In this document: piece by piece, positions 12,001 through 38,100 of the stretch
Position numbering within the stretch: position 1 is the stretch's first letter
Layout: every line of letters starts with the position of its first letter
DNA from: Salminus brasiliensis
Taxonomy: Eukaryota; Chordata; Actinopteri; Characiformes; Bryconidae
DNA: 64,000 nucleotides
Direction: 5' to 3'
Assembly (NCBI RefSeq): GCF_030463535.1
Contig: NC_132892.1
Coordinates: 31,123,436-31,187,435 of the forward strand
Position numbers and translations under genes: made by a program
The notes under the pieces: model-generated
Database searches by the model: none
The model's input: the letters and a program-made list of their open reading frames with translations, nothing else
What the model was told of the DNA's origin: nothing

Positions 12001-12251
12001 CAGAAAACTAGTGGTCTTCTATAGTCTCTAACATGTCCTACAGAAAACTAGTGGTCTTCTATAGTCTCTAACATGTCCTGCAGGAAACTAGTGGTCTTAT
12101 ATAGTCTCTAACATGTCCTGCAGAAAACTAGTGATCTTATATAGTCTCTAACATGTCCTACAGAAAACTAGTGGTCTTCTATAGTCTCTAACATGTCCTA
12201 CAGAAAACTAGTGGTCTTCTATAGTCTCTAACATGTCCTGCAGGAAACTAG
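9078..12251 (+). repeat. 40-bp satellite array 1 (about 79 units)
   Basis: Head-to-tail 40-bp units of the form CTGCAGAAAACTAGTGG followed by TCTTCTATAGTCTCTAACAT and GTC, nearly all in exact 40-bp register. Units vary at a few fixed positions (CAGAAA/CAGGAA, GTGGTC/GTGATC, TTCT/TTAT). A 13-unit block starting near 9721 is repeated 520 bp later. The array lies between the divergent cdc25 and pi4k2a promoters and has no protein-coding content. Confidence 0.97.
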
Positions 12252-12349
12252 GTAACTAATAGTCTGTGGTTTTATATGAAAAACTAACTGTTAGTCTAAC
12301 TGTTCTCTAAGTTAGACTAATCATATTATAGGTGTTAATTCTAATGGAT

Positions 12350-12353
<4 letters not shown>

Positions 12354-12390
<37 letters not shown>

Positions 12391-12409
12391 TAATAAGAGG
12401 GGGGGGGGT
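12354..12409 (+). repeat. (ATT)n and G-run
   Basis: A (TTA)n tract followed by a nine-G run, about 350 bp upstream of the pi4k2a start codon. Confidence 0.85.
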
Positions 12410-12479
12410 AGACAGCCGTAAGTCATCCTCATAAACTCTGAGTAAACTCTGAATCAGCTCAGCGCCTCTGTGTTGTGTT

Positions 12480-26565
<14,086 letters not shown>

Positions 26566-26976
26566 AGAACTGGAGAGTGTGTGTGTGTCTGTGTGTGACT
26601 TTTATTTACACACACACACACACTGAAGTGACCCACTAAGAACTCGTAGAAGAACCGTTCTACTGTAGTCAGACTTGCAATGGACATGCGCATGATTGCC
26701 ATGCCACAGCGCTTGCTCACCTGTGCTCTGCTGCCCTCTGGCTGTGTGGAGAAGGAACTGCAAGAATACACAGTTAAAAAAGAAGAAACCGCTGCATGTC
26801 TAGAACGTCCTGCTGCCTCTACTACAGACATGCTCTACTACGGCCGCGCCTCTCACCGTGATTACACTCGATTATGAGTATCTTTAGAGCTTCACTCAGA
26901 ATCACAATCTCTCTAGTCCTCGCCAGTTCTAACACACTACCCCCCGACCCCTCAGATTTAGTTATTTTTTATTTTA

Positions 26977-27017
<41 letters not shown>

Positions 27018-27250
27018 TCAAGTATGTGAGGGGGGAGAGGGGGCCAGCATCTTTTTTCTTTTTTTTTTTTGGCACATGTACTTTAAAAAATATTAAATAT
27101 TTCAACATTTATATTTTGTTTTTTTGTTTTCTTGTGTTTTTTTTGCACATCTATTCTTTTTTTATTATTATTTTAGGGTTTTTTTTGGTTGGTGTTTGTC
27201 ATTTTGCAACACTTAACTGTTTAAAATAAATCTGTTTATTCAGACTCCCT
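26566..27250 (+). other. pi4k2a: pi4k2a 3' UTR
   Basis: T-rich sequence downstream of the TGA, with (ATT)n near 26985. AATAAA at 27225 is followed by a T/G-rich stretch typical of a cleavage site. A second possible signal, ATTAAA, is at 27732. Confidence 0.6.
27225..27230 (+). terminator. pi4k2a: Poly(A) signal of pi4k2a
   Basis: Canonical AATAAA about 660 bp after the stop codon, with a T-rich downstream element. Confidence 0.6.
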
Positions 27251-29249
27251 ACCTCTTATTTTGTTTTATTTTTTTTCTTTTGTAATTTTTTTTGTTTTGT
27301 TTTTTTGTCCCCCACTTTTTTCTTGTCCACTTCTAATCTCTACATTTAATTTAAGGTTTTGCTTTGTGTGCATGCATCTTCATGTATCCAGGCCATTCAG
27401 AGGGTGTATATCTAAACTGATCACATGCAGAAACACTGGAGCGATCCATTCTCAACACTGGGGAAAGTTGGTATGATGCCATTATCATGGTACGATTAGA
27501 TATGTATCAGCTACCGTCACTCTTCCCCCACTTTGTTGCATTGGAACATCTGGGGTTTTTTGTTTTGTCTTTTTGTTAAATTACTTTTTGAAAAACAGGT
27601 GAATTACTTTTTTTTTTATTATTAACAGATGTCAACAGAACTGACGTTAACATGTCTTGTGGCGATGCACTGTATAATTTGTATGTAATGTATTTACTGA
27701 TAAAAGATAAGCTATAACTGCACCATATTCAATTAAAACAGAGAAGACGCATTATTTTTTTTTTTCATCAAATAACAGTTTAATCAGGAATTTTGACAAA
27801 CAGCACACAAATGTGTGTGAGAATACATCTTTTCAAACAACACAATGCAGGAAATAATCGACTGGTGATCTAAGGCATTTAATAGTGTTATTGATTTTAC
27901 AACTGCAGCTACATTCCTTCTAGCTAATACTAGTCTAAGCTGTTTACAATACTTGCTCTTTTCAGAATGGCTAATTGCCCATTAAGGCAATTAACACTGT
28001 AAAGTGAAAGAACAAGAAAACTGATTGTTTTTTTTAATGCATATTTACCGTCCACAGATCCTTCAAAGTTATTTAGCCATTAATTGGATAGGCTTCATGA
28101 TGCTGGAGCATATATTGCTAACATGCTACTGAGTTAAGACGATGTGCATAGCATCTCAAGTATTACCAGGCAGTCTGCCTCAAGCTGAACATTCTCACAA
28201 TAACACCAAGTATCAGCTGACATTTTAACTAGAGAGTAAAAAGACAGGAGATGCTCAACGAGACCCCAGATGGACCCAGTTTTCACCTTACGCCAGATGT
28301 TAGATAGCTGATTGGCTAAGATTGGTTTGGTGCTTGACGTTACTGCTGATGTAGTTTTGCAATGGAGCGATAAAGCTAATCTAGGTAACTAATAGAGGTT
28401 GATCATGCAGAATTTTATATTTAAGCTCTAGGACTTAAATAAGAGGCCTTTGGAAACGTTCAGAGATGTCTTTGAACATTTGGGGTAAGATGGAGAACTG
28501 TACATGTTTTAATTTGGGAAGAACCTTTCTTTAAGAGAAATAATTACTGATTACTACACTACGGTAGTGTGCGATTGTGACCGCATGAGCAGAACTTAAC
28601 CGAAAAAGGTCCGAAATTAGACTAAACAACACCTCCACCACTGGAAAGCCCTACTTGGAAGGTCCCAGAGTCAAAAATCCAAGATGGCCGCACCGTACGT
28701 CAACAGTAGTAAAAGCCGTAGGGCTGTACAGTCTATTAGCACTGCTATCTGTCTCTCCTTAAATCAGGCGTACCCACCGTACATGTGGACGCATTTGCAT
28801 GGTGTTTGAATACGCAAAAGACAGCATAGCAATGCGTTATCAACTGGTATCGCTAACAATACTAACCTGGGACGTATAAAGTGGGCCATTTTTTTTTGTT
28901 GTTGTTGTTGGATTTGCCACAAAAGACAGGGCAAGGATCGTCAAACCAGACTCTTAAGTGTTTTGAAATAGTGTAAAAATAATAATAATGCTTAACTGAA
29001 ACGCCATTAACTTCCGAGATAAATGGAACGCAGCAAAAGTATACGAGGCCCAGACAGAAATATTAGCGTGTGCTGGAGATCTGCTAGATTTAAATATGTC
29101 CCAAAAATCTGATTCGAAGTTCACAAAACATCTAAGAATCAAGCTAAATCTAATCTGCCTCAGAAACACTCAGAACCTTTACCACCACTATTGTAGACGA
29201 ATCAGTGCAGTAGTGTAATATGGCTGTAGTGAACCGCTCAGGCTTTTGC
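27251..29249. other. Intergenic, no gene seen
   Basis: The sequence lies between the convergent pi4k2a and avpi1 genes. Apart from T-runs and A-runs I recognise no exon, transposon or RNA gene. Open frames are short. Confidence 0.5.
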
Positions 29250-30900
29250 ACGAGCCATGCTAGTTAAACGGAGAGCTCAGCCCAAAAAAAGAAAATGGCT
29301 AACAGTAGCTAACAGGATGTGAAGGCCAGCAGTTGGTTGTTAGCTGAGAGCATGCTAACAAAATGCTAACTCCACTTTCCCCACTGATTAGAGATTGGAC
29401 AAAATGCTAACTTGTATTTCTCAGGGAATGGATGCTAAAAACATGCCTGCTACTTTGTTTTTTAGTAAGTGGAAGCTAGCAAAATGCTAATTTTAGTTTT
29501 TTAGTGAAGGAAGGTTAACAAGACAATGCTAACTCCTTTTCTCAGTGATCTGAAGGACAAATTTGAGGAAAACCAAACCCAAAACCCTGTTTCTGACTGA
29601 ACAGAAGCTAACAAGAAAATGCTAACTTAGTTTCCGTTCACAAAAAACTCTAATTCCAGTTTATCTTTTAATGAAAGCTAAAGGAATGGAAGCTGAAGTC
29701 GTCCATGTCTAGTTTCTCAGTGATTGAACACTGTTTTGTTAAATTCCAGTCTCATTTCTCAGGGAAGCTAATGCTAGCTAGTGTTTCTCACTGAATGGAA
29801 GCTAACATTTTAAACTCAATTTCTTAGGGACTGGAAGCTTAAAAAAAGGCAAGTTTACTTGTGTTTCTTAGTGAGTGGAAACTAACAAATTGGTAATTCC
29901 AGTTACTCACTGAATGCAAGTTAACAAGGAAATGCTAACTCTCGTTTCTCTGTGAATGGAAGCTAACAAATGCTTGCTAATTTGAGTTTCTCAGTGACTA
30001 GAAGCTAACACAGAAATGTTAACTCCTGTTTGTCAGTGAATTGTTTCTGGGTGAATGCAAGAAATCCTTTCAGTCCTTTCAGTTTCTCAGGGAACGGAAG
30101 CTAACAAGGAAATGCTAACTCACGTTTCTCAGTGGATGGAAGCTAAAAATGTCTAATTCTAGTTTCCCCATTTAAGGGACTCTTAAAGAAATACTTGCTA
30201 TCTTGTTTCTTGGTGAATGATAGCTAACAAGGAAATGCTAATTCTTGTTTCTCAGGGAATGGAAGCTAAAAGAAATGCTAACTTGTGTTTTTTCAGGAAA
30301 TTGACAACAACTAGACAATCCATCTTCTGTTTCTGACTGAATGCAAGGTCTCCTAACGAGGTCTCCTTCCAGTTTCTCAGGGAACGGAAGCTAACAAGGA
30401 AATGCTAACTCTTGTTTCTCAGGGTATGCAAGCTAAAAGAAATGCTAACTTGTGTTTCTCAGGGAACGGAAGCTAACAAGGAAATGCTAACTCTTGTTTC
30501 TCAGGGTATGGAAGCTAAAAGAAATGCTAACTTGTGTTTCCCAGGAAATTGACGACAACTACACAAGCCATCTTCTGCAAGCTAACGAGGTCTCCTAACG
30601 AGGTCTCCTTCCAGTTTCTCAGGGAACGGAAGCTAACAAGGAAATGCTAACTCGCGTTTCTTAGGGTATGGAAGCTAACTCGCATGCTAACTCGCGTTTC
30701 TCAGTGGATGGAAGCTAAAAATGTCTAAATCTAGTTTCCCATTTAACGGAATCAAATAGAAATGCTTGCTAACCTTTTTCTTAGTGAATGGAAACTAAAA
30801 AGTATGCTAACTTGTGTTTCATCAAATTGAAGGGAACTAGACAAGCCAACTCCTGTTTCTCAGGGAATGGAGGGGAACAAGGAACACCATGAGCTAACTA
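29250..30900 (+). repeat. ~42-bp degenerate minisatellite
   Basis: Units of the type GGAAGCTAACAAGGAAATGC, TAACTC, TGTTTCTCAGGGAA repeat with many substitutions. The unit pattern is sharper at 30330-30710, where a larger block (CTCCTAACGAGGTCTCCTTC) occurs twice. Confidence 0.85.
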
Positions 30901-31596
30901 GGCCGGGGTAATTCCAGTCTCCTCTTGAATCCCAGCTAACTGCTGGCTTTCATGATCTGCTGGCATTCATTTTTAGCTACGTTAGCCTTTTCCTTTTCTT
31001 GCAAACCTGCTCCAAGGAGGGAGAGGAGGCTAATCCTAGAGCAGCTGGTCTTGGGTTGTGTTTCATAAGAAAATGAGAAGATCTCTGTGCTAACACAGGT
31101 GGGTTAGCAGTCTCTAACCCTGTAGTGCCTCTCCAGTTTAGTGTTCAAGTTTCCACGCTCTGAAGAGGAGGTGTTGTATCCTGCTCCTTTGTGAGGTCCA
31201 TTTCTTTAGTTTCTCAGGTGTCGTATGGTCCATGATTTATAGCGTTACTTCAGTCCACTTTATGAGACAGGAGAACCGTCAGTTCACAATAACTGACTGT
31301 AGCCCAACTGTTGGATGGTGGACCTTCTCAGTAGACCTTCTCAATGACCAAACAGATGGGCTACACTCAGCAACCTACGCACCTATATGGTAGGGATTGC
31401 TCATAAAGTGGACAGAGAGTGTAGATACCAGGTAGGTGTTTCTAATAAACTGGCCACTCAGGTTATATTGAGTGAGTATGTCCTGCTGTGGCCTGGTTGA
31501 CCCGTACAGGGTTGGCTATCGGATTATTGTCTAATCCCATTCTCTCAGCCGCCGTTAATCCCACAATGTCCCGCCTCCGCCTGCCTGGTGCCACCA

Positions 31597-34500
31597 TCAG
31601 TGTCGAATGCGGTGGAGGTAGCGTTCTGGATCCTTCTCCGCAGCACCGTTTCGGCTCCAACCACCCCGTGCCTCCGCCTCTTCTTCATACAGGATGTCCC
31701 CAGAGTCGCGTGACCCAGCCTTGAGAGGGTCCTGCCCCCCGCAAGCTCCCAAAGCAGCGTCTTCATCATCAGCTGTGGCCTCGGATGATTGTCCAGGTGA
31801 CCGGTCTCTGAATCTAACGGAACATGGAAGTAAAACAGGGACACTTAAAAAAAAAAAAAAAAAAACACGACTTCACATGTATGACTACACTGAATGGTCA
31901 GAAGTATTGGGACACCTGCTCATTCTTCTGAAATCAAGGGTATTAAAAAGTTGGTTCTGCCTTTGTTGGAGTAACTGTCTCTACTGTCCAGGGAGGAAAG
32001 CTTTCTACTTGATTTTGGAGGAGCATTGCTGTGAGGATTTGGTTGAGAAACCAGGATGTTGGATGATGATGATCACCACCCCACCACATCATCCCCAACT
32101 CATCCTAAATGTACTGAATGCAGCACCACCATCATTCTCCATTCTCCAGACAGTCCAGACAGACAGTACTTCTTTACGGGGCCTAGACAACGTTGGTTGA
32201 CCGGCTTAACTACTAGCTTGGATAAGCTGGTCAACCATCTTAACCAGCTTGCTTACCAGTACAGGGCATGTTTTCGGGTGGATGACCGGCCTGTCGACCA
32301 GCTTGTCAACCCCCTTGGCCATCAAAGACTAGCCAAAACCTTCTAAAACCAGCTATGAGCATCAAGCAGCATAAGTGGGCCACCTTATAGACACTGTTGA
32401 TGGGTTGACTTTCCCAATCCTTCAGGCTGTCTCATGATATTTTATTTAGGCTTGAAGAATGGAAGCTAGAATGGAGATAAGAGTTGTTAACACTATAAGG
32501 ACAAATGTTTGTGGACACCTCTACTAATGCATACATTCAGCTACTTTAAGTTGCACCCATTGCTGACACAGATGTACAAATGCACACACACACAAAGCTT
32601 GTCTAGTCCCTGTACAGAAGTACCGCCAATAGAATAGGACTCTCTGGAGCAGATCAATTAGGTGACCCTAGTGGCACCATACTGCTTAATGCCAGGCGTG
32701 GGCTAGAGGGGTATAAAGACCCCCAGCATTGAGAAGCTGTGGAGCAGTGAAACAGTGTTCTCTGGAATGACGGAGGGGCTTCATCCAGTAGTTTGGGAAG
32801 TTAGGATGAGGTGGGATGGCGATCATCATCCAACATCTTTACCTGCCTAACGCTCTTGTCCTTGAATGCAATCGAATCCTCACTGCAATGCTCCTCCAAA
32901 ATCTAGTAGAAAGTCTTCTTAGCTGGACAGCAGAGACAGTTATGCCAACAAAAGCAGGATCAACTCTTTTTTAATACCCTTGTTTTAGAAGAAGCAATGA
33001 ATTAGCAAGTGTCCAAATACTTCTGTCCGTATAGTGTAGCTATAGGTCTATGGCCGGAGTCATTTTAAAGAGGGTTTTAAAAGGGACGTTTTCAAGAATT
33101 CTTTATAATGCAGTGTTTGAGGGGTCAACACAAGTCATTCAGAGTGGTTTGTTCTGGTATAGTATTAAAACATACCAACACCAGTGAATCTACACACGTA
33201 TTCTGAGTTTTATCTCCTCTCCAACATGACTAGCTTTTAGAGAATAAGCCATTTTCATGGCATCAGACATCAGTGTAAATGTTACTGCTATATCAAATAC
33301 TTTAGCTTTACTGTAGCTTTTAGAGTCTCAGTTTCTTTAGAGTGGAGCATTTCACACCAAACCCACTCTAAATGACTTTGTTTACATCTGAACCACTTAA
33401 TTATGCAGAAGCTGAAATATGTGGACTTCCCCTTTAAGGTAAGATGGAGTACAGATATGTCAGCTGGATGAACGTTCTGATAGGCTGCTGTTCTGTTGTG
33501 AAAGCAAGAGATCAGGAGCCCGATCTGTTTGGACAAGTGTCAAATACAGGTCACAGATTTAAGACACATTTTGATATTTACATTTTAAGACTTAGTTATG
33601 TATTAACCACTGATTTTTTTATTGGCTATAAATTATTCAGTGTCCACTACTAATTATTCCATATATACTCTGAATCATTCAGTCTCCACTATCAATTATT
33701 CAGTCTCCACTATCAATCATTCAGTCTCCACAATGATTCATTCGGTATCCACTATCCACTATGAATCATTCAGTGTACACAATAAATCATTCAGGGTCTA
33801 CTATGAATCCTTCAGTATCCACTATGAATCCTTCAGTATCCACTATATACTATGAATCCTTCAGTATCCACTATGAATCCTTCAGTAGCCACTATCCACT
33901 ATTAATTGTTCATTATCCACTATCCACTATGAATCCTTCAGTAGCCACTATGAATCCTTCAGTAGCCTACTATGAATCCTTCAGTAGCCTACTATGAATC
34001 CTTCAGTAGCCTACTATGAATCCTTCAGTATCCACTATGAATCCTTTAGTATCCACTATGAATCCTTCAGTATCCACTATATACTATGAATTATTCAGTA
34101 TCCACTATGAATCCTTCAGTATCCACTATATACTATGAATTATTCAGTATCCACTATCCACTATGAATCCTTCAGTATCCACTATGAATCCTTCAGTAGC
34201 CACTATCCACTATTAATTGTTCATTATCCACTATCCACTATGAAACCTTCAGTAGCCACTATGAAACCTTCAGTAGCCACTATGAAACCTTCAGTAGCCA
34301 CTATGAATCCTTCAGTAGCCACTATGAATCCTTCAGTAGCCACTATGAATCCTTCAGGGTCTACTATGAATCATTTAGTATCCACTATCCACTATGAATC
34401 CTTCAGTATCCACTGTGAATCCTTCAGTGTCCACTGTGAATCCTTCAGAGTCCACTGTGAATCCTTCAGAGTCCACTGTGAATCCTTCAGGATCCACTAT

Positions 34501-35165
34501 GAATCACTGAGTGTTTACTATGAGACTAATATGTACTGTATGTTGTTTGAGTGTGAGGAGCTGTGGGCCTACATATGGGCCTTTAGGGCTTAAAGGGTTA
34601 AGAAAATCAGATGTGGGCCACTTAGGCCTGCAGTGTGAGCAGTGTGTCCCTTAGTAAGGACAGCTCTAATGCAAGGACTCTCTCTCTGCCAGTGTCTCTC
34701 TGCCAGTGTCTCTCTGCCAGTGTCTCTCTGCCAGTGTCTCTCTGCCAGTGTCTCTCTGCCAGTGTCTCACCTGGAGTGTCCAAACGCCCGAACCCCTCTG
34801 GTGGTCGAGACAACGTCACTGCGATGAGGTTCTGCACGGATTCCGCTGCGGTTTCGGGCCCGGACCCTTAAACCCACCAGTGCCTGCGCCAGCCTTTCTT
34901 CATCTTCTCCTTCATCTTCTTCTTGCCCGCCGTCCTCCCCCTCCCCCTGCCCCGTTCTCCAGTCGCCCCACACCATTCGCGCCCGTTGCTCAGCATCCGG
35001 TTCTCCAGCCGAGCGGAACAGACGCCGCAGCTGCCGCAGGTTCACACCCTGGAAGATGTTGGCTGAGCCGGACTTGCGGATGCGACGCTCAGAGGCTGTG
35101 GGCCGGCAGAACGTGGGCTGGGACGGGCCGGGCAGGGCCGGGGGTGCAGCTGCGACATCCTCCAT
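31597..35165 (-). CDS. avpi1: Arginine vasopressin-induced protein 1 (two coding exons)
   Basis: AVPI1 is a small soluble protein induced by vasopressin in kidney cells and linked to MAPK signalling; its biochemical activity is not settled. Exon 35165-34771 starts MEDVAAAPP and carries the family core SGSANIFQGVNLRQLRRLF (about residues 35-53) and an acidic stretch before ERLAQALVGLRVR. It ends AFGHS with a CAG/GTGAGA donor. The second exon, 31807-31597, begins AG/A GAC CGG, is acidic, and ends DPERYLHRIRH-stop. Human AVPI1 ends SYLHQIRH. Phases agree and give 201 residues (human 147). The intervening ~3 kb intron holds three repeat blocks. Reading straight through the donor gives a stop one codon later, so an unspliced model would wrongly end at 34767. 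A 5' non-coding exon probably lies at about 37.8 kb. Confidence 0.9.
31886..32190 (+). mobile_element. Common TIR element, right part lost (copy I)
   Basis: It starts ACTGAATGGTCAGAAGTATT and follows the usual body, then breaks at CAGACAGTACTTCTTTACGG. It lies in the avpi1 coding intron. Confidence 0.8.
32190..32400 (+). repeat. ACCAGCTT-type interspersed repeat
   Basis: Short inverted and direct copies of AAGCTGGTCAACC and ACCAGCTTGTCAACC. It resembles small palindromic repeats common in fish genomes; family not assigned. Confidence 0.5.
32492..33044 (-). mobile_element. Common TIR element, complete (copy J)
   Basis: A full-length minus-orientation copy with both ends (ACACTATAAGGACAAATGTT on the left and TTCTGTCCGTATAGTGTA on the right). 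It lies in the avpi1 coding intron. Confidence 0.88.
33630..34520 (+). repeat. 21-bp tandem array 3 (avpi1 intron)
   Basis: Units of the type ATTCAGTATCCACTATGAAT; many have CCTTCAGTA in place of ATTCAGTA. Same family as at 3085, 6205 and 44080. Confidence 0.88.
34680..34768 (+). repeat. 14-bp tandem repeat abutting an avpi1 donor
   Basis: About six units of TCTCTCTGCCAGTG. On the minus strand they begin immediately after the avpi1 donor GTGAGA at 34770, so the intron opens with CACTGGCAGAGAGA repeats. Confidence 0.88.
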
Positions 35166-35173
35166 CTTCAGCA

Positions 35174-35540
35174 CCTCTGAGGGGTCAAAAGAGAAGGTAA
35201 ATGAACAAAGTTAGACAGCCTTTTCCAAACTAGCCTCTTACCATGAATGCGTGAGTGCTCTACAGTGGAAGGCGGAAACCTGGTTACCATGGTTACAGAC
35301 CTGCACGTTGTAGCTGAGCTGTCATCATGGTCTGCATTGAATTTTATTTCTAAATGTATGCGTGCATGGAGAGAACACTACCACTACCAGCTCCCACCCC
35401 AAAAATAAAGGTCCTGCAAAGGGTTCTTTGTAGAACAACCAATAGGGGAACCATGTTGGGTTCTATAAAGAACCATTTCTGTGAATAACCTATAAATTGG
35501 TAAAGAACTTCTTTAAACCTTTATAAAGTTCTACCCACAT
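35174..35540 (-). other. avpi1 intron 1, proximal part
   Basis: It includes an ostariophysan-like repeat at 35400-35525 built on GGTTCT/AGAACC words (GGGTTCTTTGTAGAACAACC). No exon seen. Confidence 0.45.
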
Positions 35541-35626
35541 ACACTATATGGACAAAAGTATTGGGACACCACCTTTTTCCTTCTAAAATGCATCATCCCC
35601 AACTCATCCCAAAAGTACTGGATTTG
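35540..35626 (+). mobile_element. Common TIR element fragment (copy K)
   Basis: Left end ACACTATATGGACAAAAGTA, then an internal deletion jumping to CATCATCCCCAACTCATCCC. It is followed by an A-run. Confidence 0.75.
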
Positions 35627-36018
35627 GGTTGGGTTAAAAAAAAACAAAAAAAAAAAAAAAACAGGATACGCAAGCTTATCTGAGCATCACGGCCCCTCAT
35701 TACGGATTTTCCAGACGCCAAAGCACTGATAATGCTGGGAAATGTGGGTTTTCTTCAGATTTATCATATTTAGGCCATACATTAGCTCATGCAGACAACC
35801 ACAGAAGCCGTTTAGCAGCTTTATAGCCAACTGCCTTATTGCAGTGTGTGTGTGTGTGTGTGTGCGCAGCCACTGGAAGGGTAGACGTCAGTGGAAACAT
35901 CTCATTAAGATCGTCCTGCAGCATCACTAATCATTAACCTACTGACCTAGACACAGTGCCAAAGCCTTTTGCCTGGAAAACAACAAGTCAAGCCCAAGAT
36001 TAATGCTTCCCCCTAAAA

Positions 36019-36057
<39 letters not shown>

Positions 36058-36612
36058 CTGCTGGCCCTCATGTGACCGTGTCTGCCTGCACCGAAACCAA
36101 GAACATTCACTATTCCAGAAGAGAATCCAAAACTGGAAAAATGAAAACACATGAATGAAATATGAATCTGATACATTTTGCTATCGTGGTACAGAACATG
36201 CTTTTATGAGTGTATCGTGGATATCGTCAGTACTTAAAGAGCACTGATTAACTGCACCTTTCATTATAAAAAGTGTCATTAGTATTATGTAATTCAGTGG
36301 AGTGAAGCATAATTGAGTTAAAACCATGGTATTCAGTATGGAAGAGCATTTGGAATGCAGTTTTAAAAGAAATTACGCTGTTGGTACATTTTTGTCTACA
36401 TAAAAAATAAACTAAACTAAAATAAACAAAATATTGAGATAAATATCGTAAAAAAATGTCTTTAAATATCGTGATATAAAACTGTAAATATAATAAATGT
36501 GACATGATTTTGGACTTAACTACAACAGCTCGAAGATCCTGACGATTGGTTTGGGCGTCACGTCATCAGTAACACAGAAACCCCCACGTCACACAAAGCC
36601 AACAATTTACAT

Positions 36613-37022
36613 ACACGATACGGACAAAAGTATTGGGACACCTGCTCATTCACTGTTTTATCCTGCTTTTGTTGGGGTAACCGTCTCCACGGTCCAGTAA
36701 AGAAGGCCTTCTCCTAGATTTTGGAGCTGGAGCACTGCTGTGAGGACCAAAGCCTTCTGGAGCTCCACCATCCATCATGCCAGAGAACACAGTTAGTCTT
36801 CCACTGCTCCACAGCTTCTCAATGCTGGGGGGCTTTATTATACCCCTCTATCCCACGCCTGGCATTATTAGGCAGCATGGAGCCAATAGGGTTACAATAA
36901 TCTGCTCCAGAGAGTCCTATTCTACTGGCAGTACTTCTTCTCTACAGGGACTAGACTACAAGCTGTGTGTGCTTGTCGTCTCGTAGCTGAAGGCATCCAT
37001 TAGAAGAGGCGTCCACAAACTT
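36613..37022 (+). mobile_element. Common TIR element (copy L)
   Basis: Plus-orientation copy with internal deletions, ending GGCGTCCACAAACTTACA. It is the left arm of an inverted pair with copy M. Confidence 0.85.
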
Positions 37023-37067
37023 ACAAAGGGGAACTAAACCTTCCCCTCTTTTTTTTTTTGTATGTGC

Positions 37068-37094
37068 ACCCATTGCTGACCCAGATGTGCAAAT

Positions 37095-37150
<56 letters not shown>

Positions 37151-37404
37151 CTGCCAATAGAATAGGACTCTCTGGAGCAGATAGGAAGGGGTATACGAAG
37201 CTGTGGAGCAGTGGAAGACTCACTGTGCTCTCTCTCACTGTGTTCTCCACCCAGTACTTCTGGGATAAGCTGATGAGTCTTCCTCTCTGGACAGTAGAGA
37301 CAGCTACTCCAACAAAAGCAGGATCAGCTCTTTTAGTAGCCTTGATTTCAGAAGGAACAGTGAATAAGCAGGTGTCCCAATACTTCTGGCCACATAGTGT
37401 GTAT
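37068..37404 (-). mobile_element. Common TIR element (copy M), inverted partner of copy L
   Basis: Minus-orientation copy, interrupted by a ~50-bp (CA)n tract at 37096-37147 and ending in the inverted left terminus (CAGGTGTCCCAATACTTCTG). It lies in avpi1 intron 1. Confidence 0.85.
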
Positions 37405-37468
37405 GTAGTACAAGACATGTATGCTTTGATTTGATCCAAATACTTATTGCATATGATAACATCTATCC

Positions 37469-37521
<53 letters not shown>

Positions 37522-37673
37522 GCCTGCAAGCTACAAGTCTGGGGTCCCTGCAGCCCCACATGACACGTCATACCTCTACCTACTTGTTTGTGGAGTCACA
37601 AATGAAGCTGCATCGCTTAATTAAACGATGCATGCATGCATACACACACACACACACACACACGCACACACAC
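37469..37673. repeat. Two (CA)n microsatellites
   Basis: Tracts at about 37471-37517 and 37641-37673, with (TGCA)n between them. They lie in avpi1 intron 1. Confidence 0.88.
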
Positions 37674-37792
37674 TCCACAGTCCTGCCACTGCATGCGCGA
37701 GCCTGCATGCTGACCTGTGCTCCATTTAACTGGCTAAACTACGGTCTGCCTAATCATCCACCGACCAGCTAAAAACACACACCCCAGCCCAC

Positions 37793-38000
37793 CTTCCCGT
37801 CCTGTGCGCGGATGATAATCCTCCTTAACTCCTCGGAATCATCTGTGGGCTGATCTATTCGCCTGTAAAGCTCCCAAACGTGCGGAGTTTCACACGATCG
37901 CTGTGCTTCTGCCTCGCCGGGCGACAAAAACACACAGTAGTTTCGCTATGTACACGCACAGCACGGCGCTGGCCAATGGGAGAGCTCGGTTCGACGCTAA
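37793..38000 (-). other. avpi1: Proposed 5' untranslated exon of avpi1
   Basis: On the minus strand the exon ends CGGGAAG before GTGGGC, an acceptable donor. The sequence is CpG-rich. It is open in one frame for about 45 codons but has no ATG after the last in-frame stop, so I treat it as non-coding. Confidence 0.45.
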
Positions 38001-38100
38001 GGCCCGCCTTTTGCGCGGGTCTGCCCAATCGGAGCGGAGCTGCGTGAAAAAAAGAGAAAATCGCGGTGTCGTTTTTCATTGACGTCAATGCTGTTGTTCG
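37965..38100 (-). promoter_or_regulatory. avpi1: avpi1 promoter with palindromic CRE and CCAAT boxes
   Basis: A CpG-rich segment. The 12-bp palindrome ATTGACGTCAAT (38078-38089) contains the full cAMP response element TGACGTCA at 38080-38087. CCAAT boxes lie at about 37976 and 38022. The gene is known to be vasopressin-induced, and vasopressin acts through cAMP in kidney, so the site fits. Distance to the exact start site is unknown. Confidence 0.6.

Noticed and set aside
37793-37940. Open frame through the avpi1 5' exon (ELYRRIDQPTDDSEELRRI) that could join avpi1 in frame with an alternative acceptor
   Set aside because: There is no ATG after the last in-frame stop, and the start in the next exon (MEDVAAA) is well placed. 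It is probably chance, though transcript data could change this.
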